From the NCBI GenBank assembly GCA_902494715.1, contig CABUUJ010000014.1:1-39003 (forward strand): DNA of 39,003 nucleotides, in the 5' to 3' direction. This DNA is from an uncultured Collinsella sp. (GTDB taxonomy: Bacteria; Actinomycetota; Coriobacteriia; Coriobacteriales; Coriobacteriaceae). Every line of letters begins with the position of its first letter. Position 1 is the stretch's first letter. Below the pieces are notes generated by a model. The model made no database searches. It worked only from the letters and a program-made list of their open reading frames with translations, and had not been told where the DNA came from. The position numbers and the translations under genes are program-made. Of this stretch, positions 1 through 8,127 are shown piece by piece.

Positions 1-63
1 CGGGCAACACGGGGCCCGCTCCATTTGTCAATTCCTTCAAGCGAATGTGTCGGGAATGTTTCA

Positions 64-100
64 ATGCATGAACACGCAAGCCATTTACGTATTCATGCAT
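64..100. promoter_or_regulatory. Candidate arginine-repressor operator upstream of argC
   Basis: A perfect 9-bp inverted repeat, ATGCATGAA (64-72) and TTCATGCAT (92-100), lies 19 bp apart just upstream of argC. Arms carrying TGAA/TTCA resemble halves of ArgR boxes (TGAAT-type, established for the family). A weak extended -10, TGC-TAAAGT (108-116), follows, so a bound repressor would cover the promoter. Both operator and promoter are inferred. The first 60 bases hold only a small GC-rich hairpin (about 1-18), possibly the tail of an upstream gene's terminator. Confidence 0.45.
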
Positions 101-185
101 CTTTTGGTGCTAAAGTTTCAAACCACTTCATAACGACCGCTGCGAAATGCGCATCGGTGCATAAATCGCAGACAAGGAGTCTGAT

Positions 186-1256
186 ATGTCTTTGAAGGTT
201 GGAATCGTCGGCGCGGCCGGATATGCCGGAGCCGAGCTCATTCGCCTCGTGTTCGGCCATCCCGAGTTTGAACTTGTGGCCACTACGTCCAACGCCGATG
301 CCGGCCAGCCGCTGTCCGCGGTGTATCCGAGCTTTGCTGGCGTGAGCGACCTGGTTTTCACCACGCATGACGCCCCCGAGCTCAAGGGCTGCGATGCGGT
401 TTTTCTTGCCGTGCCGCACACGGCTGCTATGGCACAGGTACCCGCGCTGCTTGCCGCGGGCGTTTCCTGCTTTGACCTTTCGGCTGATTACCGTCTGAGC
501 GACGCGTCTGTCTTTGAGGCATGGTATGCCGCCGAGCACACGAGCCCTGAGTTGCTCAAGACCCGCGCTTTTGGCCTGCCTGAGCTGTTCTGCCAGGACT
601 TAGAGACCGCTGCTTCCAGCCATGCCGCCGGAAAGCCCGTTTTGGTCGCCTGCGCCGGCTGCTATCCCACCGCAACGAGCCTCGCTGCCGCTCCTGCCGT
701 GCGTGCGGGCTGGGTGGCCGAGAACGGCCCCGTGATTGTCGATGCCATTAGCGGCGTGACGGGTGCCGGTAAGTCCTGCAACGCCCGCACCCATTTTTGC
801 AGCGCGGACGAGAATCTGGAGGCCTATGGCGTAGGCAAACATCGCCATACGCCCGAGATTGAGCAGATCCTGGACCTGACCGATCGCGTCGTCTTTACTC
901 CGCACTTGGCACCGCTCAAGCGCGGCCTGCTTTCCACGGTGACGATGCCGCTCGCGCCGCAGGCTCTCGACACGTTGGCCCTTGAGGACGTCGTCGACCA
1001 TTACAAGAAGTTCTACGCCGGTCGCACCTTTGTGCGCGTGCTCGATGCCGGCCAGCAGCCCAAGACGGCTTCGGTCGTCGGCACCAACGCTGCCCAGATC
1101 GGTCTTGCGCTCAACAAGCGCGCGGGCGTGCTGGTGGCGACGGGTGCTATCGACAATCTGTGCAAGGGTGCAGCAGGCCAGGCGGTCCAGTGCGCCAACA
1201 TCGTTTTTGGCTTTGACGAGCGACGAGGCTTGCCCACAGTGGCGTGCCCGGTGTAG
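186..1256 (+). CDS. argC: N-acetyl-gamma-glutamyl-phosphate reductase
   Basis: This enzyme reduces N-acetylglutamyl phosphate to the semialdehyde with NADPH, the third step of ornithine/arginine synthesis, in the cytosol. The 356-residue protein opens with the nucleotide-binding GxxGxxG (GAAGYAG, residues 9-15). It carries the catalytic cysteine motif AGCYPT (Cys159) and the GKHRHTPE region that binds substrate. Length fits the family. The ATG at 186 follows AAGGAG (175-180) at good spacing. It is the first gene of an argCJBD cluster and lies behind a palindrome that may bind an arginine repressor. The 135-bp gap to argJ is larger than the other gaps in the cluster and could hold a weak second promoter. 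Nothing is unusual in the protein. Confidence 0.97.
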   Translation: MSLKVGIVGAAGYAGAELIRLVFGHPEFELVATTSNADAGQPLSAVYPSFAGVSDLVFTTHDAPELKGCDAVFLAVPHTAAMAQVPALLAAGVSCFDLSADYRLSDASVFEAWYAAEHTSPELLKTRAFGLPELFCQDLETAASSHAAGKPVLVACAGCYPTATSLAAAPAVRAGWVAENGPVIVDAISGVTGAGKSCNARTHFCSADENLEAYGVGKHRHTPEIEQILDLTDRVVFTPHLAPLKRGLLSTVTMPLAPQALDTLALEDVVDHYKKFYAGRTFVRVLDAGQQPKTASVVGTNAAQIGLALNKRAGVLVATGAIDNLCKGAAGQAVQCANIVFGFDERRGLPTVACPV

Positions 1257-1391
1257 CACATTCGATTGTTAACGATTTGGTAGTCGGGTATCGAGTTGGG
1301 CGCCACTTTTAAGCTGGTCTACTAATTGCGACCGGTATGGCGTGCCAGCCGATGCCCGTTTTTTTGTCTGATATAAGGAGTCGTAGGGACG

Positions 1392-2660
1392 ATGAATACC
1401 GACCTGATTGATATTAAGATTCGCGCCGTCGAGGGTGGCGTTACGGCAGCTGCCGGCTTTAAGGCCGCAGGCATCCATGCGGGATTCCGGAAGAATCCCG
1501 AGCGCTTGGACTATGCACTCGTCGTGCCCGATGAGCCCTGTCCCGGCGCCGGCGTGTTTACGACCAACCGCTTTTGCGCGGCGCCCGTGCAGGTGAGTCG
1601 TGCCAACCTGGGCGGTGCGGACAAGGGCTATGGCATCATCGCCGGCGTTTCAATCAACTCTGGCAACGCGAACGCCGCCACGGGCGGGACCGGCCTTGCC
1701 TGCGCGCGCGAGACGTGCAACATCGCATCACAGGTCATCGGCTGTGAACCCCAGCAGATCCTAGTTGCATCCACGGGCGTGATCGGACAGATTTTGCCGA
1801 TCGACACGTTTGAGACAGCCGTCCCGTCCGCCTACGAGGCGCTCTCTGCCCATGGCGGTGCCGATGCAGCCCGTGCCATCATGACGACCGATACGCACTC
1901 CAAGGAGTATGCCGTTCGCTACCGCAGTGAGGCTGCGGGCCATGCGGGCAACGCTTATACGGTGGGCGGCATGTGCAAGGGCTCGGGCATGATCATGCCT
2001 AATATGGCCACCATGATCGCGGTCATTACGACCGATGCTCCCGTCGAGCCGGCGGCGCTCCACGCCCTGTTGCTCTCGACCGTTAAGCAGACCTTCAATA
2101 AGGTGACAGTCGATTCCGATACCTCGACCAACGACACCTGTATCATGCTTGCTTCTGGCGCTGCAGCCGCAGATGCCGAGACCATCGTCGAGGGCACTGA
2201 CGCCTTTGATGAGTTGGCCTTTGCCGTGCACGAGGTGTGCGAGAGCCTGGCGCGCAACATCGCGGCCGATGGCGAGGGTGCGTCAAAGCTCGTGACGGTT
2301 AACGTTACCGGCGCCGCCAACGACGAGGAAGCCGATATCGCCGCCCGTGCCGTCGCCAACTCGCCGCTCGTCAAGACCTGCATCGCTGGCCACGACTGCA
2401 ACTGGGGCCGCGTTGCCATGGCGCTTGGCAAGTGCGGCGTGAAGTTTAATCAGGAAGACGTTTCCATCGACATGATGGGCATGCCCGTCTGCCGCGACGG
2501 TCTGACCGTTCCCTTTGACGAGGATGAGGCCCTGCGACGTTTTGAGGCGCCCGAGATCGTAATCTCGGCCAACCTGGGCGCAGGCGACGCGGCAACGACC
2601 GTGTGGACCTGCGACCTCACGCACGAGTACATCTCCATTAACGGCGACTACCGTTCCTAG
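1392..2660 (+). CDS. argJ: Glutamate N-acetyltransferase / ornithine acetyltransferase
   Basis: ArgJ moves the acetyl group from N-acetylornithine back to glutamate, closing the acetyl cycle; many members can also use acetyl-CoA. The 422-residue protein has the hallmark SINSGNANA (residues 87-95), STGVIG (127-132) and KGSGMI followed by PNMATM. The Thr in that motif (Thr207) is the residue where family members self-cleave into alpha and beta chains and is the nucleophile. RBS AAGGAG sits just upstream of ATG 1392. Whether this copy is bifunctional (acetyl-CoA activity) cannot be read from sequence; no argA is seen in the window. The gap before it holds a copy of a short repeat (1268-1283) and a T7 run at about 1360 after a weak hairpin, possibly partial termination. 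Confidence 0.96.
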   Translation: MNTDLIDIKIRAVEGGVTAAAGFKAAGIHAGFRKNPERLDYALVVPDEPCPGAGVFTTNRFCAAPVQVSRANLGGADKGYGIIAGVSINSGNANAATGGTGLACARETCNIASQVIGCEPQQILVASTGVIGQILPIDTFETAVPSAYEALSAHGGADAARAIMTTDTHSKEYAVRYRSEAAGHAGNAYTVGGMCKGSGMIMPNMATMIAVITTDAPVEPAALHALLLSTVKQTFNKVTVDSDTSTNDTCIMLASGAAAADAETIVEGTDAFDELAFAVHEVCESLARNIAADGEGASKLVTVNVTGAANDEEADIAARAVANSPLVKTCIAGHDCNWGRVAMALGKCGVKFNQEDVSIDMMGMPVCRDGLTVPFDEDEALRRFEAPEIVISANLGAGDAATTVWTCDLTHEYISINGDYRS

Positions 2661-2741
2661 ATTCCAGGCACGCTGCGCATCTTGCCGCGATTGCGGACAG
2701 CGAAGCACAGCGTGATAACGATACGAAAGACGAGGCAGATT

Positions 2742-3722
2742 ATGAAATTCGCACGCGATTGTCGTTCGAGCGAATCCAACGAAGCAACCGCGCAGCTGCT
2801 GTTCGAAGCGCTGCCGTGGATTAAAAACCTGACCGGCAAGACGGTCGTTATCAAATATGGCGGAGCCGCCATGGTTGACGAGCAACTGCGCCGCGACGTG
2901 ATGAGCGACATCGTTTTGCTCAAGATCATCGGCATGCGCCCCGTCATCGTGCATGGCGGCGGCAAGGCCATCAACGAGGCGCTGAGCCATTACGATATTC
3001 CCGTCGAGTTTAAGAACGGCCAGCGCGTGACCACGCCGGCGACCATGGATATCGTGCGCGAGGTGCTGGGCGGCAAGGTCAACCAAGAGCTGGTCGCCGC
3101 CATCAACCGCCACGGCAACCTGGCCGTAGGCGTGTCGGGCAGCGATGCCGGCACGCTCATCGCCGAGCCGCTCGACCCCGAACTCGGTCGTGTGGGCAAA
3201 GTGACGCACGTCAACACCGACTATATCGAGCGCTTGCTCGATAGCGAGTACATTCCCGTTATCGCTACCGTCGCGGCGGGGGAGGACGGCGGTTTCTTCA
3301 ACATCAACGCCGATACCGCCGCCGGTGCCGTTGCTGCGGCGCTCCACGCGCATAAGGCGATCTTTTTGACCGATGTCGATGGCCTGTACAAGGACTTTAG
3401 CGACAAGGACTCGCTTATCTCCAACCTAACGCTCGACGAGGTTAACGAGATGCTCTACGGCGGCGAGGTCGATAAGGGCATGATTCCCAAACTGCGCGCG
3501 GCCGTCGATGCGCTTGCCGGCGGCGTATTTCGTGCTCACATCATCAACGGCACCACGCCGCATTCGCTGCTGCTGGAGCTGCTGACCGATGCCGGCGTCG
3601 GTACCGTGATCCATTCCACCGAGACGGCTTACGAGTTCGATACGCATCCGCATCCGCTTTCGACGTTTGCTGCGCGTCTGACCGAGAACCTCGACGAGGT
3701 CGAGAAGCTTCAGACGGTCTAG
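2742..3722 (+). CDS. argB: Acetylglutamate kinase
   Basis: ArgB phosphorylates N-acetylglutamate with ATP, normally the committed and arginine-inhibited step. The chosen ATG (2742) gives 326 residues and follows GACGAGG. An in-frame ATG 60 bp upstream would add 20 residues without family character or a clear RBS. Motifs: KYGGAAM (38-44, phosphate-binding Lys38), VHGGGKA (70-76), then the nucleotide-binding segment with NINADTAAGA and LTDVDGLY, and KGMIPKL. About 25 residues, including a helix with FEALPWIKNL, precede the amino-acid-kinase core. An N-terminal helix like this is found in the hexameric, arginine-sensitive kinases (for example Pseudomonas and Thermotoga), so feedback inhibition is likely. 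That is an inference from the N-terminus only. Confidence 0.95.
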   Translation: MKFARDCRSSESNEATAQLLFEALPWIKNLTGKTVVIKYGGAAMVDEQLRRDVMSDIVLLKIIGMRPVIVHGGGKAINEALSHYDIPVEFKNGQRVTTPATMDIVREVLGGKVNQELVAAINRHGNLAVGVSGSDAGTLIAEPLDPELGRVGKVTHVNTDYIERLLDSEYIPVIATVAAGEDGGFFNINADTAAGAVAAALHAHKAIFLTDVDGLYKDFSDKDSLISNLTLDEVNEMLYGGEVDKGMIPKLRAAVDALAGGVFRAHIINGTTPHSLLLELLTDAGVGTVIHSTETAYEFDTHPHPLSTFAARLTENLDEVEKLQTV

Positions 3723-3791
3723 CTGACCCGCAGCCGCCCCATTCCTGCACCCATAGGTCTGCGCCGTCCGGCGCTCAACGAAAGGCATCCC

Positions 3792-5075
3792 ATGTCACTT
3801 GCAGCTCAGCAATCGCTTGAATCCCATTACGTTATGCATACCTTTGGCCGCTCTCCGGTCGAGTTTGTCGAGGGTCACGGCATGAAGCTCACCGGCGACG
3901 ATGGCCGTGAGTACCTCGACTTTCTTGCCGGCATCGGCGTGTGCAGCCTAGGTCATGGCAACCTGGCTGTGCTCTCGGCGCTCGAGGCACAGACCAAAAA
4001 GCTCATGCATGTCTCCAATTACTTCTACATCGAGCAGCGTGGACAGGTCGCGGCGCTGCTGTCCAAGCTTGCTAACGACGACGTAGATGGTGCGCGCGTG
4101 CTTGCCGATGCCATTGCCGCCGGCGATGAGACCACGGCAGCTGCTCTTGGTGCCCCGGCTGCGGGCGAGCAGGTGTGGGAGACGTTCTTTGCTAACTCCG
4201 GCGCCGAGGCCAACGAGGGCTCGATGAAGCTCGCGCGCCTGTACGCCAAGCGTGCCGGTAACGGCGGTAACACCATCGTGTGCATGCGCGGCGGTTTTCA
4301 CGGCCGTACGCTCGAGACCATTGCCGCCACCATGCAGGATTGGCTGCAGGATAGTTTCCGTCCGCTGCCGGGTGGCTTTGTGGCCTGCACGCCCAACAAT
4401 GTCGATGAGCTGCGTGCGATCTTTAAGCAGCTGGGCAGTGATATTTGCGCCGTGATGCTCGAGCCGATCCAAGGTGAGAGTGGCGTGCACCCCATGACCG
4501 AGGAGTTTATGGCGGCAGCGCGCGACCTGGCACACGAAGTGGGCGCCGTGCTTATCGCCGACGAGGTTCAGTGCGGCATCTTCCGCTCCGGCAAGCCATT
4601 TGCGTTCCAAACCTATGGTGTGGAGCCCGACATCATGAGCCTTGCCAAGGGCATTGCCGACGGCGTGCCCATGGGTGCCGTCGTGGCAAAGAAGGAGATT
4701 GCTGACGTGTTTAAGCCGGGCGACCACGGCTCGACCTTTGGCGGTAGCTGCCTAGCCATCACGGCGTGTGCCGCGACGCTCTCCGCGCTCGTGCGCGGCG
4801 ATTATGCCGAGCATGCTGCCAAGGTGGGTGCCTATATGGAGGCAAAGCTCGCCAAGCTGCCGCACGTGACCGAGGTACGTGGCCGCGGCTTGATGCTCGG
4901 CTGTGATTTGGATGATGCCGCGGGCGACGCGCACGATGTTGTTGCCCGCACGTTGGCCGCCGGTGCCGTGATCAACGCTACAGGTGCGCATACGCTGCGT
5001 TTCCTGCCGCCGCTCGTCTGCGAGGAAGTCGACGTGGACAGTCTGATCGAGATTCTGTCGGGTGTCTTGGGCTAA
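3792..5075 (+). CDS. argD: Acetylornithine aminotransferase
   Basis: This PLP enzyme converts N-acetylglutamate semialdehyde to N-acetylornithine using glutamate. The 427-residue protein shows FANSGAEANE (133-142, phosphate binding), FHGRTLE (169-175), ADEVQ with Asp257, and the Schiff-base lysine in SLAKGIADG (Lys286). It is longer than the usual 380-400 residues because of a roughly 30-residue insertion (about 98-128, with DAIAAGDETTAA) just before the SGAEANE motif. The insert is Ala/Asp/Glu-rich and probably a surface loop. The start follows GAAAGG. It ends the visible arginine cluster; argF, argG and argH are not in this window. Class-III aminotransferases overlap in specificity, so the assignment leans on context. 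Confidence 0.94.
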   Translation: MSLAAQQSLESHYVMHTFGRSPVEFVEGHGMKLTGDDGREYLDFLAGIGVCSLGHGNLAVLSALEAQTKKLMHVSNYFYIEQRGQVAALLSKLANDDVDGARVLADAIAAGDETTAAALGAPAAGEQVWETFFANSGAEANEGSMKLARLYAKRAGNGGNTIVCMRGGFHGRTLETIAATMQDWLQDSFRPLPGGFVACTPNNVDELRAIFKQLGSDICAVMLEPIQGESGVHPMTEEFMAAARDLAHEVGAVLIADEVQCGIFRSGKPFAFQTYGVEPDIMSLAKGIADGVPMGAVVAKKEIADVFKPGDHGSTFGGSCLAITACAATLSALVRGDYAEHAAKVGAYMEAKLAKLPHVTEVRGRGLMLGCDLDDAAGDAHDVVARTLAAGAVINATGAHTLRFLPPLVCEEVDVDSLIEILSGVLG

Positions 5076-5433
5076 CGCGGCGCAATAACTCAATTTGGAC
5101 CGGGTTCCGGACTGCGGACGTGCCCTATGCGGCATGATTCAGCGGTCTGGAGCCCGTTTTGCCTTAGATTTGCTAAGGCAGGGAGACCTGCTGGTCAAAC
5201 AACATCAAATATGAGTAGTGTTACCGATTTGGTAGCAGCAATTTTGGACTAATAAGGCCAGATGGCAAGTCGAAATGGCGATGAATGCACGATTTTGATC
5301 CAACTGTTAGTCCTAATAATGGACATATGCTGCGTAACTTAAGCAAATACTATCTTTTTATATGTTGCAAACAAAGTAGCAGTACTCATTTTCGCCATTT
5401 TTTGGCCACGGCCTTTGTGTCAGACGTGCTGGT
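5076..5433. other. Gene-free AT-rich interval with short repeats
   Basis: No credible gene lies here. It holds a copy of a dispersed CAATTTGG-ACCGGG repeat (5091-5104), a perfect 8-bp hairpin TGCCTTAG/CTAAGGCA (5160-5180, no T-run, so not a clear terminator) and a small GCAGG/CCTGC hairpin (5178-5191). A copy of GTTAMCGATTTGGTAG is at 5220-5235. Two inverted pairs cross: ATGAGTA-type arms (5211-5224 with 5376-5389) and AAATGGCGA/TCGCCATTT (5273-5281 with 5392-5400). Base composition is clearly more AT-rich than the flanking genes. Confidence 0.6.
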
Positions 5434-5460
5434 GGGTTCGAATCCTTCTGCAATGGGCCC

Positions 5461-5492
5461 AAACAAAAACGGTCCCCTTGCGAGGACCGTTT
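5461..5492 (-). terminator. Hairpin terminator, array unit 1
   Basis: Read on the minus strand, AAACGGTCC and GGACCGTTT pair over nine bases with an 8-base loop and are followed by TTGTTT. It lies 3' of the first truncated tRNA-Val end, matching the placement seen behind the intact tRNA. Confidence 0.7.
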
Positions 5493-5645
5493 CCAATTCT
5501 GTGGTGGGCGATGAGGGATGTCCGCGTGCGGCTGGCGCCGCCCGCTTTCGCTTCGGGCTTACGGCCCTCGCGTGCTGCGCTGGAAAACGCTTCGCGTTTC
5601 CTCAGCTCCGCACCCTGTCGGGTTCGAATCCCATGCGCTGGGCCC

Positions 5646-5677
5646 AAACAAAAACGGTCCCCTTGCGAGGACCGTTT
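5646..5677 (-). terminator. Hairpin terminator, array unit 2
   Basis: It is identical to the hairpin at 5461-5492, exactly 185 bp further on, and sits behind the second truncated tRNA-Val 3' end. Confidence 0.7.
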
Positions 5678-5830
5678 CCAATTCAGTGGTGGGCGATGAG
5701 GGATGTCGCGTGCAGCTTCGCCGCCCGCTCTCGCTTCGGGCCTACGGCCCTCGCGTGCTGCGCTGGAAAACGCTTGCGCGTTTCCTCAGCTCCGCACCCT
5801 GTCGGGTTCGAATCCCTCTGCGATGGGCCC

Positions 5831-5860
5831 AGAAAAGAAAGGCTCCCATTGCTGGGAGCC
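5831..5860 (-). terminator. Terminator of tRNA-Val
   Basis: On the minus strand GGCTCCCA and TGGGAGCC (5841-5860) form an 8-bp stem with a GCAA loop, followed by TTTCTTTTCT. It lies about 11 bases 3' of the tRNA CCA end. The stem differs in sequence from the two upstream array terminators. Confidence 0.85.
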
Positions 5861-5871
5861 TAACAATTCAG

Positions 5872-5947
5872 TGGTGGGCGATGAGGGATTCGAACCCCCA
5901 GCCTTGTGCGTGTAAAGCACCTGCGCTAACCGTTGCGCCAATCGCCC
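5872..5947 (-). tRNA. tRNA-Val (anticodon UAC)
   Basis: On the minus strand the 76-base cloverleaf has acceptor GGGCGAT/ATCGCCC, D-stem GCGC/GCGC, anticodon loop TTTACAC (UAC, valine), T-arm GGGGG-TTCGAAT-CCCTC, discriminator A and an encoded CCA. The outermost anticodon-stem pair is a G-A mismatch; all other stems close. Its last 19 bases are repeated twice upstream in the 185-bp array. Confidence 0.95.
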
Positions 5948-5957
5948 GTGCGGAGAG

Positions 5958-5966
5958 AGTATAGCA
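5958..5966 (-). promoter_or_regulatory. -10 region of tRNA-Val promoter
   Basis: The minus strand reads TGC-TATACT (extended -10) 10 bases before the tRNA 5' end. No strong -35 is visible at 16-18 bp spacing, as is common for extended -10 promoters. Confidence 0.6.
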
Positions 5967-6077
5967 AAACAATCGCCTCATTCATCTCATATCCATTAAA
6001 GGTAACTGGCGCGTGTCGGCGCGGAGCTGATTCAGTTGAGATTGCCTGAACATTCCGCCCCTCTTTACGCCCTCGGG

Positions 6078-6083
6078 TATACT
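6078..6083 (+). promoter_or_regulatory. Candidate -10 of asnB promoter
   Basis: TATACT lies 51 bp before the asnB start. The -35 region is not recognisable, so only the -10 is proposed. Confidence 0.4.
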
Positions 6084-6134
6084 CAAAAGCTACTGATTCG
6101 ATTTGATGCCCAGCAACAGCAGAGGGGATAGTAT

Positions 6135-8015
6135 ATGTGCGGTTTTGTTGGTTTTGTCGGTGGGACGGATAACCAATCCGAGGTGCTCACCAAGATGATG
6201 GACCGCATCGTCCATCGCGGTCCCGACATGGGCGGTCAGTTTATCGACGGCCGCGTTGCCCTGGGCTTCCGCCGCCTGTCGATCCTCGACCTGACCGAGG
6301 CCGGCGCTCAACCCATGGCCAACGAGGACGGCAGCGTCGTCATTGTCTTCAACGGCGAGATCTACAACTTCCAAGAACTCCGTTCCGAGCTCGAGGCCAA
6401 GGGCTACAAGTTCCACTGCGGCGCCGACACCGAGAGCCTCCTGCACGGCTACGAGGAGTGGGGCGAGGCCGTCCTCGATCGCCTGCGCGGTATGTACGCC
6501 TTCGTCATCTGGGACAAAAAGAAGAACAAGCTTTTTGGCGCCCGCGACATCTTTGGCATCAAGCCGCTTTACTACTATCCCATGGCCGATGCGGGCGACG
6601 GCGCTCCGGGCGTGCTCTTTGGTTCCGAGATCAAGAGCTTCCTGGACTACCCGCACTTCCACAAGGCGGTCAACAAAAAGGCTCTGCGTCCGTACATGAC
6701 GCTGCAGTATTCGGCGACTGAGGAGACCTTCTTCGAGGGTGTCTACAAGCTGCCGCCGGCGCACTACTTTACCGTCGATATCCCGACCGGCAAGATGAAC
6801 ATCGAGCGCTACTGGGATTGCGATTACTCTGCCGTCGAGAAGCCGTTCGAAGAGTATGTCGACGAGCTGGACGAGGTCGTGCACGAGAGCGTCGAGGCCC
6901 ATCGCATCGCCGATGTCAAGGTCGCGTCGTTCCTCTCCGGTGGCGTCGACTCCAGCTACATCGCCGCTTGCCTTATGCCCGACAAGACCTTCTCGGTGGG
7001 CTTTGACTACAAGAATTTCAACGAGACCAACTACGCCAAGGAGCTTTCCGATAAGCTCGGCGTCGAGAACGTTCGCAAGATGATCACCGCCGACGAGTTC
7101 TTCGGTGCGCTCGAGGACATCCAGTATCACATGGACGAGCCGCAGTCCAACCTGTCTTCCGTGCCGCTGTGGTTCTTGGCCGAGATGGCCCGCAAGGACG
7201 TTACCGTCGTGCTTTCGGGCGAAGGCGCCGACGAACTCTTTGGCGGCTACGCCTACTACGAGGATACGGTCCCGGTGCGTAAGTACAAAAAGATGGTTCC
7301 GCTGCCCATCCGTCGCGCGCTCGGTAACCTGGCGCTGCATATGCCGTACTTCAAGGGACATAACTTCCTGGTCAAGGGTGCCGAGATCCCCGAGAAGTCG
7401 TTCCTGGGACAGGCTCTGGTATGGCCGGAGCGCGAGGTCGACGGCGTGCTCAAGCCCGAGTACAACACCGGCGACGGCGCCTTCGAGCTTGCCGCTCCCA
7501 TCTATGCGCGCGTGAAGGGTCAGCCCGAGCTGGTCAAGAAACAGTACCTGGACATGAACATGTGGCTCCCGGGCGACATTCTGCTCAAGGCCGACAAGAT
7601 GTGCATGGCGCACTCGCTGGAGCTGCGCGTGCCCTTCCTGGACCGCAAAGTCATGGAGTTCGCCGAGCACATTCCCGATCGCTACCGCATCAACGAGAAC
7701 GGCAACAAACAGGTACTCCGCCACGCTGCCAACAAGTCGCTGCCCGATGAGTGGGCCACCCGTCCCAAGGTGGGCTTCCCGGTGCCGATTGTCTACTGGC
7801 TGCGCGAGCAAAAGTGGTACGACTATGTCAAGGAGTACTTCACCGCGCCGTGGGCAAGCGAGTTCTTCGATACCGACGAGCTCATGCACCTGCTCGATCT
7901 GCACTTTGCGGGCAAGGGCGATTTCCAGCGCAAGATCTATACGCCGCTCGTGTTCCTGGTGTGGTACAAGCGCTTCTTTATCGACGAGGACCAGCCCGCT
8001 GTTCAGGCTGCCTAG
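6135..8015 (+). CDS. asnB: Asparagine synthetase (glutamine-hydrolysing)
   Basis: AsnB makes asparagine from aspartate, ATP and glutamine-derived ammonia. The 626-residue protein starts MCGFVG, so Cys2 is the glutaminase nucleophile once Met is removed. The class-II amidotransferase domain covers about 1-210, with RLSILDL (47-53), FNGEIYNF (72-79) and GADTE (96-100). The synthetase domain follows with the PP-loop SGGVDSS (268-274), a GEGADELFGGY segment and a C-terminal WLPGDILLKADKM region. Length matches the longer Gram-positive AsnB type. RBS AGAGGGGAT precedes ATG 6135; any longer N-terminus would destroy the catalytic Cys position. It is a single-gene unit with its own terminator directly downstream. 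Confidence 0.96.
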   Translation: MCGFVGFVGGTDNQSEVLTKMMDRIVHRGPDMGGQFIDGRVALGFRRLSILDLTEAGAQPMANEDGSVVIVFNGEIYNFQELRSELEAKGYKFHCGADTESLLHGYEEWGEAVLDRLRGMYAFVIWDKKKNKLFGARDIFGIKPLYYYPMADAGDGAPGVLFGSEIKSFLDYPHFHKAVNKKALRPYMTLQYSATEETFFEGVYKLPPAHYFTVDIPTGKMNIERYWDCDYSAVEKPFEEYVDELDEVVHESVEAHRIADVKVASFLSGGVDSSYIAACLMPDKTFSVGFDYKNFNETNYAKELSDKLGVENVRKMITADEFFGALEDIQYHMDEPQSNLSSVPLWFLAEMARKDVTVVLSGEGADELFGGYAYYEDTVPVRKYKKMVPLPIRRALGNLALHMPYFKGHNFLVKGAEIPEKSFLGQALVWPEREVDGVLKPEYNTGDGAFELAAPIYARVKGQPELVKKQYLDMNMWLPGDILLKADKMCMAHSLELRVPFLDRKVMEFAEHIPDRYRINENGNKQVLRHAANKSLPDEWATRPKVGFPVPIVYWLREQKWYDYVKEYFTAPWASEFFDTDELMHLLDLHFAGKGDFQRKIYTPLVFLVWYKRFFIDEDQPAVQAA

Positions 8016-8040
8016 CCTCGGCTTACGAACGCCTGCGCGT

Positions 8041-8066
8041 AACGGCTCCTCCGGGAGCCGTTTTTT
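8041..8066 (+). terminator. asnB terminator
   Basis: A 9-bp stem AACGGCTCC/GGAGCCGTT with a TCCG loop is followed by a run of six T. It lies 25 bp after the asnB stop and is a textbook rho-independent signal. Confidence 0.92.
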
Positions 8067-8127
8067 CGTGGGTGCGTTTCAGTTACTATAAAAACCGTCC
8101 CTGCCAAATGGCTGAGAAAGGTGAAAG

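Larger units (their letters stand above)
5434..5889. repeat. 185-bp tandem array bearing tRNA 3'-end copies
   Basis: A 19-base block equal to the 3' end of tRNA-Val (minus strand) occurs at 5501-5519, 5686-5704 and 5871-5889, exactly 185 bp apart each time. Only the last copy continues into a full tRNA. Each unit also has a plus-strand T-arm-like GGGTTCGAATCC (5434, 5620, 5804), a GGGCCC block and a hairpin terminator. Between units lies a GC-rich stretch with an imperfect hairpin GTGC..GCAC (5572-5613 and 5755-5797) around AAACGC/GCGTTT. The two spacers differ by point changes and small indels, so the duplication is not brand new. Open frames across it are by-products of the repeat. Confidence 0.8.

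Noticed and set aside
2682..2741. A longer argB start
   Set aside because: No RBS at 2682, and the extra residues have no family character; 2742 has GACGAGG.
5160..5180. Hairpin after argD as the arginine operon terminator
   Set aside because: A good 8-bp stem, but no T run follows on either strand.
5285..5964. Open frames across the tRNA-end array (including ones ending in RDSNPQP-type peptides)
   Set aside because: They read through terminators, tRNA ends and the tandem repeat; they are translation artefacts of tRNA-like DNA.
6090..7904. A 604-codon minus-strand open frame opposite asnB, and similar long frames opposite lysS, clpC and the activase gene
   Set aside because: High-GC codon bias of the true genes leaves the opposite strand open; these frames lack RBS, known domains and start context.
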